64,000 bases of DNA from Oryza sativa Japonica Group (lineage: Eukaryota; Streptophyta; Magnoliopsida; Poales; Poaceae), in the NCBI RefSeq assembly GCF_034140825.1, contig NC_089041.1, forward strand, positions 28,533,501-28,597,500, written 5' to 3'. The notes beneath the pieces are model-generated. The model searched no databases, was not told where the DNA came from, and saw nothing but the letters and a program-made list of their open reading frames with translations. This document shows, one piece after another, positions 58,726 through 64,000 of this stretch; the stretch's first letter is position 1; each line of letters starts with the position of its first letter. Made by a program: the position numbers and the translations under genes.

Positions 58726-59279
58726 TATCAAATTTTTAGGAGAAAATTTCTCGACAAATATATAGCAAAATTGTTCTGAATTATTGTGCTTTTGAAAGAT
58801 CCTCTTGATTATTATTGGACTCGTTTTATTTCATGTGAGATCTTTCCGCACCAATTTTTATGCGACTTCAATAGTAGGTTTAATTTACAAAACCGAATAA
58901 ACTGGTTCCATGGTTCTTAGTTGCATCTATTTTCACATGAAAAAAATTAAATGCATTTAATAAGAATATGTTATCGGAAAGATAATTAATAAATTAAACT
59001 AGGCATAACTAAGATGTTGAACTCAATGGAGAATAACAGAATAGCCGGTTCCTTAAAGTTGCTGATGTAGTAAAGCTAACGTACAAATGTTGTCTTCCAT
59101 TGGCAAAAGTAGATTGATGCCATGAAAGCTTGGTGTAGCACCGAATCTGCAGGACAAGCTAGCGTTACTGTCAAATAGAAGAAACGCAAAGTTACCAAGT
59201 TACCTACTATCTTCCGTTCATCCGTGGGAGAAGTATACATGACAACTTCATATATGTAAGGAACATGGTCAGGAAATAT

Positions 59280-61232
59280 CATAGGACCAGACGACCAATT
59301 CTTCTCTTCAAGCTGGACATTTCCAAAGCTTTTGACTCAGTCTGGTGGGACTACCTCCTCACTCTCCTGCAAAATAGAGGATTCCCACCAAAATAGAGAG
59401 AATGGATAACGGGTCTCCTCTCAGCATCCACCTCAAAGATCATCCTGAATGGAATGCCTGGGGAGGCAATCAAGCACGGAAAAGGGCTTCGGCAGGGGAC
59501 CCCCTATCCCCTCTCCTCTTCATCCTAGCGATCGACCCCCTACAACGTCTGCTAGACAAGGCCACTGAGCTTGGGGCGATAAGCAAATTACGAGGGAAAG
59601 CGGTACGTTTCCGCATATCCTTGTATGCTGATGATGCAGCTATCTTCATAAACCCGAACAAAGAAGATATGCAAGCCTTCACTGATCTCCTTGGTCGCTT
59701 TGGGCACGCAACTGGCTTATGGACGAACCTCCAAAAATCACATGTGGCCCCAATCAGGTGTAATAACTTGGACCTCGATGACACCCTAATGGACACGCCA
59801 GCAACCAGAGCAAACTTGCCTATGAAATATCTAGGTCTACCCCTGACCACAAGCTGGCTACGGAAGACAGACCTCCAACCGCTATATGACAAGTCGATGA
59901 GTCGCATTGTTGGCTGGCGAGGAAGACACATCGGTCTAGCGGGACGCTCTACCCTGGTAAAGGCGGTGCTTACCTCACAACCTGTCTTCCTACTCACAGG
60001 ACTCAAAGCTTCCAAGGAGTCCCTCAAGGTCTTAGATAAACAAAGGAGAAAATTCCTTTGGGCGGGAGGAGAGGCTTTGACAGGGGGGAAATGTAAAATC
60101 AATTGGACGCGAACCTGCCTCCCCACTGCTTCCGGAGGCCTGGGCATCCTAAATCTTGAGAAATTTGCAAGAGCCTTATGGTTACGTTGGCTTTGGCACG
60201 AGTGGAAATCACCCGGAAAAACTTGGGTGGGCTCTGGCACGCCATGTGACGACACTGATAAGCTCCTCTTTGCGGCCGCCACAACCATAACGATTGGAAA
60301 TGGTGCCAAAATAAGCTTCTGGGAATCGGCCTGGACGCAGGGGAGGAGATTGAAGGATGTTGCGCCGCTTGTATACGCAGCCTCCAAGAAAAAGAACAGA
60401 ACGCTTCAACAGGCTTCGCAAGCGAACCAATGGCTTCTTGACTTGGACTTGCCAGGGACTGCGAGCTGGACGACAGACCTGATTGATCAACTTGTCGGGG
60501 TTTGGATCGCCGTTCAGGCTATACACCTGGTAGAGCACGAGGAGGACAATATAACATGGAAGCTTACTAACCATGGCGAGTACACGACAGCATCAGCATA
60601 TAACGCACAACTTCTTGGAACCACCGCTACTAACTTCAATAGGCTAATCTGGAAAGCCTGGGCGCCGTGTAAGTGCAAGACCTTCGCCTGGCTAATCATC
60701 CAAAATAGAGTCAGGACCTCTGACAGGCTGGCGACAAGAGGTTGGCCAAACGGTTCCATTTGCCCCTTATGTCGTCGGACCCAGGAAACAACTCTGCACC
60801 TCCTCGCAGCATGTAGATACACAAGGAGAGTCTGGGCGGCACTAGCGGAGTGGGCGACGTGCGAGCAACTAAATCCTAGCCAATGGAGGCAAACTTCAAC
60901 GGTGCTAGATTGGTGGGAGGCTACCGCAAACATACAAGAGACACCTAAGAAGGCACTCCGCACTTTGATGTTGTTGGTCGCCTTGGAGATATGGAACGAA
61001 AGGAATCGCAGAACCTTCCAACAGAAGGAGCTTTCAGCTACCTCCCTTTTAGCCAAGATCAAGGAAGAGGCCAAAACTTGGGCCTTAGCAGGAGCGAGAA
61101 GTCTTAATAGCTGCTTTCTTTTAGTTAGCTCGGACCAAAGGTCCTAGCTCCTTTCTTTTTTCCTTTCGCTTTGTAAAGTTCTCCTTCTCTATTCAATGAA
61201 ATTGGCGCTCGTCGATTCGTTCAAAAAAAATA
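59280..61232 (+). mobile_element. 5'-truncated LINE (non-LTR retrotransposon), reverse transcriptase part
   Basis: The coding part starts inside the reverse transcriptase fingers (FKLDISKAFDSVWWDYLL) and continues through GLRQG, GDPLSPLLFILAID and the catalytic YADD (about 59624), then KTCWVGSG-like thumb and connection sequence, and ends with a zf-RVT zinc finger (CPLCRR, then HLLAAC) and LEIWNERNRRTFQQK. The main open frame is 59402-61147 (stop). The preceding codons are in another frame: one stop at about 59394 and a one-base loss near 59495 break the join. The first ORF, the endonuclease and most of the palm N-terminus are missing. A short A-run at 61224-61231 marks the 3' end. I could not find a target duplication. 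Confidence 0.9.
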
Positions 61233-61699
61233 GACTAAGCTGATTCTAAGAATTCAAACTTTGTTTCAAAACAAGTTGATTCTTACAGTTTACAAAAATT
61301 ATCCAAAAATAAGTTGATTTATATATATCCTCTTATCTATTCTTGGTCTGTAAATCGACAAGTTTTATTCTCCTATATTAGCCGTTATACATATATATAG
61401 CAGCATGATGTTTTTCATATCTCATTTCTCTTCTTAAATATTTTAATTCAGGTGCTGTAAAAAAATTGCCATGCATCCTTAGTTGATGTAGAGGCCGAAT
61501 CTTCACTTTGTTTAAAAAGAAAAGATGAATACATGTTGCCACAAAAATCCTAGGGAACCTATATATATTACCACGAGGTACACGCTGTTGAAATGTCCCC
61601 GTAGAAATTGTTGTCATGCATGTGAAGAAAGCACAATTATCATGGTTGGCATGAAAGTGAAACCGGTCGATATAGAAGGATGAGAAGAATAGATTCATT

Positions 61700-61977
61700 T
61701 TTTTTTTGAAGAAAAAGCGGCAAGAGAATTGCCGATTATATTAGGAGGTAGAATAAAGTCTTACAGCATAGTTCTTAGAAAGATTAATACATCTTGGGAA
61801 GAAAAGATAGGTAGAAAAGTAGAGCTAGTAATAAATTAGCGCGGTTTGAAAACAAAATCCCGATCTCTAATGTCTTCCATTATAGCAGTTATAGTCTGCG
61901 GGATGTCTGGTGATTGGTTCCTGAAGATTTTTGCATTTCTCATTAACCAAATACGCCACCATGGTGTTAATTAGAAG
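61700..61977 (-). mobile_element. Short LINE 3'-end insertion with an 18-bp target duplication
   Basis: The 18-bp word GAGAAGAATAGATTCATT occurs at 61682-61699 and again at 61978-61995, flanking the insert exactly. The insert starts on the plus strand with a T-run, which is the poly(A) tail on the minus strand. On the minus strand it encodes the last 42 or so residues of a LINE reverse transcriptase (WWRIWLMRNAKIFRNQ, ending DFVFKPR then stop) and then a 3' untranslated region. It is a different family member from the 59280 element. Confidence 0.9.
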
Positions 61978-62169
61978 GAGAAGAATAGATTCATTCACGG
62001 GTAAAACCCCATCAGTCGACGTCGTCGCGCGCTGTACTACGTGGTAATCGATTCCATCGTCGCATCTGATCTCAACACCACTCTACATACAGTATCTCTT
62101 AGCCAAGCCAGGTGTACTACCACACACTGGCAGTATGTACAGTACTGCATCCAGCTATAGCTAGCTGCC

Positions 62170-62177
62170 TATATATA
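62170..62177 (+). promoter_or_regulatory. TATA box of the FPF1-like gene
   Basis: TATATATA about 90 bp before the ATG at 62260, in the context GCCTATATATACGG. Start of transcription would be near 62205. Confidence 0.55.
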
Positions 62178-62259
62178 CGGTGATATGCAGACGCAGGTAG
62201 CAGCATCATATCAGCAACGAGCAGATCGATCGAAGAGGATAGATAGGTAGATAGAAATA

Positions 62260-62577
62260 ATGGCGGGAGGAGGGGTGTGGGTGTTCAGGAACAACGGGGT
62301 GATGGAGCTGGAGGAGCAGGCGACGAGCAGGAAGGCGCTGGTGCATGTGGCGACGAGCGAGGTGATCCGGTCGACGGAGGCGCTGGAGCGGAGGCTGGGG
62401 GCGCTGGGGTGGGAGCGCTACTACGAGGACCGCGCCACCCTGCAGCTCCACAGGCGCGACGGCAGCGCCGACCTCATCTCCATCCCCCGCGACTTCTCCC
62501 GCTTCCGCTCCACCCACATGTACGACGTCGTCGTCAAGAACCGCGACCACTTCAAGGTCGTCGACCTCCACACCTAG
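62260..62577 (+). CDS. Flowering-promoting factor 1-like protein (105 aa)
   Basis: A complete small protein of the FPF1 family, which in plants affects flowering time, gibberellin and auxin responses and root growth (rice RAA1 is a member). Single exon, usual length (about 105-115). Conserved features: start [80 protein letters not shown] and the strongly conserved end [20 protein letters not shown]. No signal peptide or membrane segment; the biochemical role of the family is not established. The start is the first ATG after a TATA box. A 94-bp TA microsatellite lies 33 bp after the stop, in the 3' untranslated region. Which of the several rice FPF1-like genes this is cannot be settled without comparison. 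Confidence 0.93.
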   Translation: MAGGGVWVFRNNGVMELEEQATSRKALVHVATSEVIRSTEALERRLGALGWERYYEDRATLQLHRRDGSADLISIPRDFSRFRSTHMYDVVVKNRDHFKVVDLHT

Positions 62578-62608
62578 ATTTATCACTTATTACATATTAA
62601 TGCAAAAA

Positions 62609-62610
<2 letters not shown>

Positions 62611-62704
<94 letters not shown>
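62611..62704. repeat. (AT)47 microsatellite in the FPF1-like 3' region
   Basis: An uninterrupted AT dinucleotide run of 94 bases beginning 33 bp after the FPF1-like stop codon. It is self-complementary and likely to vary in length between strains. Confidence 0.95.
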
Positions 62705-62706
<2 letters not shown>

Positions 62707-62895
62707 CTTTGCTTAATTTGGTGTGGTGTGGTTTGGTTTGGTTTGGTTTAATCTCTGCATACATACATAATCATGCAGATGGCGTAATGCATGCATGTAC
62801 GATCACTGGTAATGTAATGTATATAAGTGTGTAATGTGCACTGTGTGATTGATATATATGTATATGATTGTAAAATCAAATGTTCAATATATATC

Positions 62896-63372
62896 TATAC
62901 TAGAAAAAAAATATCCGTAAGTTACAATGGGTGAAGCTTATTTTAATGTTATTATTATTATATGGTTTAGTTAAAGTAAAATTCACTATGAGAATTCGCT
63001 TGAATATATATTTTCCTAGAAAATCATGATAGGAGTCCAATCATCTCAAATCAGCATGCGAGTTTTTTTAAATAGATTTTTTATACGGCTCCTTCTGTAT
63101 GTTTAAAAGCGAACGAACTTAAAGCATGACTCAAATACATGCAGGTTTTTTAAAGAGATTTCTTATATGATTTCATATGTATTTTCAAAAGCGAACAAAC
63201 TTAAAACCCGACTCAAATACGGATCTTTATTTCTAAAAACGAACAAACTTAAAACTCGACTCAAATACGGATCTTTATTTCCAAAAGCGAATGAACATAA
63301 AAACCGACTCATTCACGAATGACGTACCAAAGTGCTAGTAAAAACATCTTGAATGTTTATAATAGTAGAGAT
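62896..63372. repeat. Interspersed repeat, copy 2 of the ACTAGAAAAAA family
   Basis: Left end ACTAGAAAAAAAATATCCG and right end AATGTTTATAATAGTAGAG match the copy at 12934-14060. Inside, a unit of about 50 bp occurs roughly four times between 63094 and 63310, each with AAAAGCGAACAAACTTAAAA and GACTCAAATAC words. Confidence 0.6.
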
Positions 63373-63403
63373 ATATATCCCGTATGTGTAAAAATATACA
63401 ATG

Positions 63404-63902
63404 GGGGTTGCTAGTTGGCGCGTGCACGCCAGTTCCGTAACTGGTGCACACGCTAGCTGGCGGCGCATGCATTTTTTCGTATTTTATCGCATATTTTTAT
63501 GTTTTTTTCCTTTTTAAAAAAATCGTTAGCACACGTGTTTTCAAAATATATTGAGTTGAAAATTTCAAATCTTGAGTTGAAAGTTTCAAATCTCGAGTTG
63601 AAAGTTTTTAAATTTTGACTTCAAAGTTTAAATCTTAGGTCAAAACTTGAAAGTTCAAATTTCAAGTTGAAAATTTTAAGAATAGTTTCAGTTTGCGTTG
63701 AAAGTTAGAAAGTTTTAAATTTTACGTGAAAGTTTCTTTTAGTATAGATTTCTTTTCAATCTATTAGTTAAAAAAAACAACCGGAGAAAAGGGAAGACTT
63801 ACCTTAATTATTGTCACTATCTATAACTAATACAATTATTAGTTACGCTTATTACTCCCTAAAAACGCGTGTTCGCAGGGCGCGCGCCAACTAACTTTTC
63901 CG
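63404..63902. mobile_element. Complete Mutator-like MITE with 10-bp target duplication
   Basis: Flanked by the exact direct repeat ATATACAATG (63394-63403 and 63903-63912); 9-11 bp duplications are the mark of Mutator superfamily transposition. The ends are inverted: GCTAGTTGGCGCG on the left and CGCGCCAACTAAC on the right. The interior has a tandem array of a roughly 22-bp word (TTGAGTTGAAAGTTTCAAAT, 63548-63680) and no coding capacity, so it must rely on a transposase from elsewhere. Confidence 0.85.
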
Positions 63903-64000
63903 ATATACAATGTTGTTGTATCGTACTCCTTTCTTCCTAGAAAGAATCGATTTCTGGAGAGAAGCATTTGTCCCAGAAAAAAGCGATTAGTGATGCATTG

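Larger units (their letters stand above)
55020..59279. other. Long AT-rich intergenic region
   Basis: No gene is supported across more than 4 kb. It includes a GC-rich patch (about 56430-56700) with only shadow reading frames, a series of CTAAACGAGATATCA-like words near 56750-56930, two diverged direct copies around 57120-57250 and 57400-57570, and two foldback elements (57932-58225 and 58469-58725). Confidence 0.45.

Noticed and set aside
59280-61232. Host gene reading of the 581-aa frame
   Set aside because: YADD reverse transcriptase and zf-RVT motifs with a poly(A) end show a LINE; it is 5'-truncated and frame-broken.

Overview
This is a 64-kb piece of a grass nuclear genome, almost certainly rice (Oryza). 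The signs are intron-containing genes with very GC-rich first exons, AT-rich intergenic DNA full of small MITEs of the Tourist, Stowaway, Mutator-like and hAT-like types, and a potassium transporter whose sequence matches my memory of rice HAK7. A chromosome 7 origin is an inference from that memory. There are no operons, CRISPR arrays or bacterial features, and I saw no LTR retrotransposon or retrovirus-like copy.

Layout. 1-3100 has no gene I can support. 3101-5773 (minus) holds a five-exon gene for a 149-residue basic plant protein of unknown function. 6791-11803 (minus) is a nine-exon HAK/KUP/KT potassium transporter (781 aa) with a TATA box near 12020. 11.8-19.3 kb is a MITE-rich gap. 19382-27909 (plus) is an 11-exon CW-type zinc finger protein of 1600 aa. 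29720-31900 (minus) is a single-exon PLS-type pentatricopeptide repeat protein; it is head to head, 203 bp apart, with a three-exon gene for a small, probably organelle-targeted protein (32104-33504, plus). 34028-34726 and 38537-39469 are tandemly duplicated SRC2-like C2-domain genes. 40925-41674 and 42394-44176 are tandem PROPPIN (ATG18/WIPI-like) genes, of which the first seems to lack its own 3' exons. 46958-47524 is NIP7, a 60S ribosome biogenesis factor. 49.2-52.7 kb is a field of diverged tandem repeats carrying a recurrent hairpin, ending in a tRNA-Gly(CCC) gene. 53087-54404 is an unprocessed RPL19 pseudogene, followed by a tRNA-Gly pseudogene. 59280-61232 is a 5'-truncated LINE, 61700-61977 a second short LINE insertion with an exact 18-bp target duplication, and 62260-62577 an FPF1-like gene. 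The right end carries a complete Mutator-type MITE with a 10-bp target duplication.

The genes do not form one pathway. They are a normal plant mixture of ion transport, chromatin reading, organellar RNA processing, autophagy-related lipid binding, ribosome biogenesis and growth regulation. The more interesting points are the PROPPIN pair, the repeated hairpin array, tRNA 3'-end fragments amplified inside a tandem repeat, TCP-type palindromes at matching places in the two C2 promoters, and a likely GC-AG intron. Exon limits were read by eye from splice signals and reading-frame continuity, not from transcripts.
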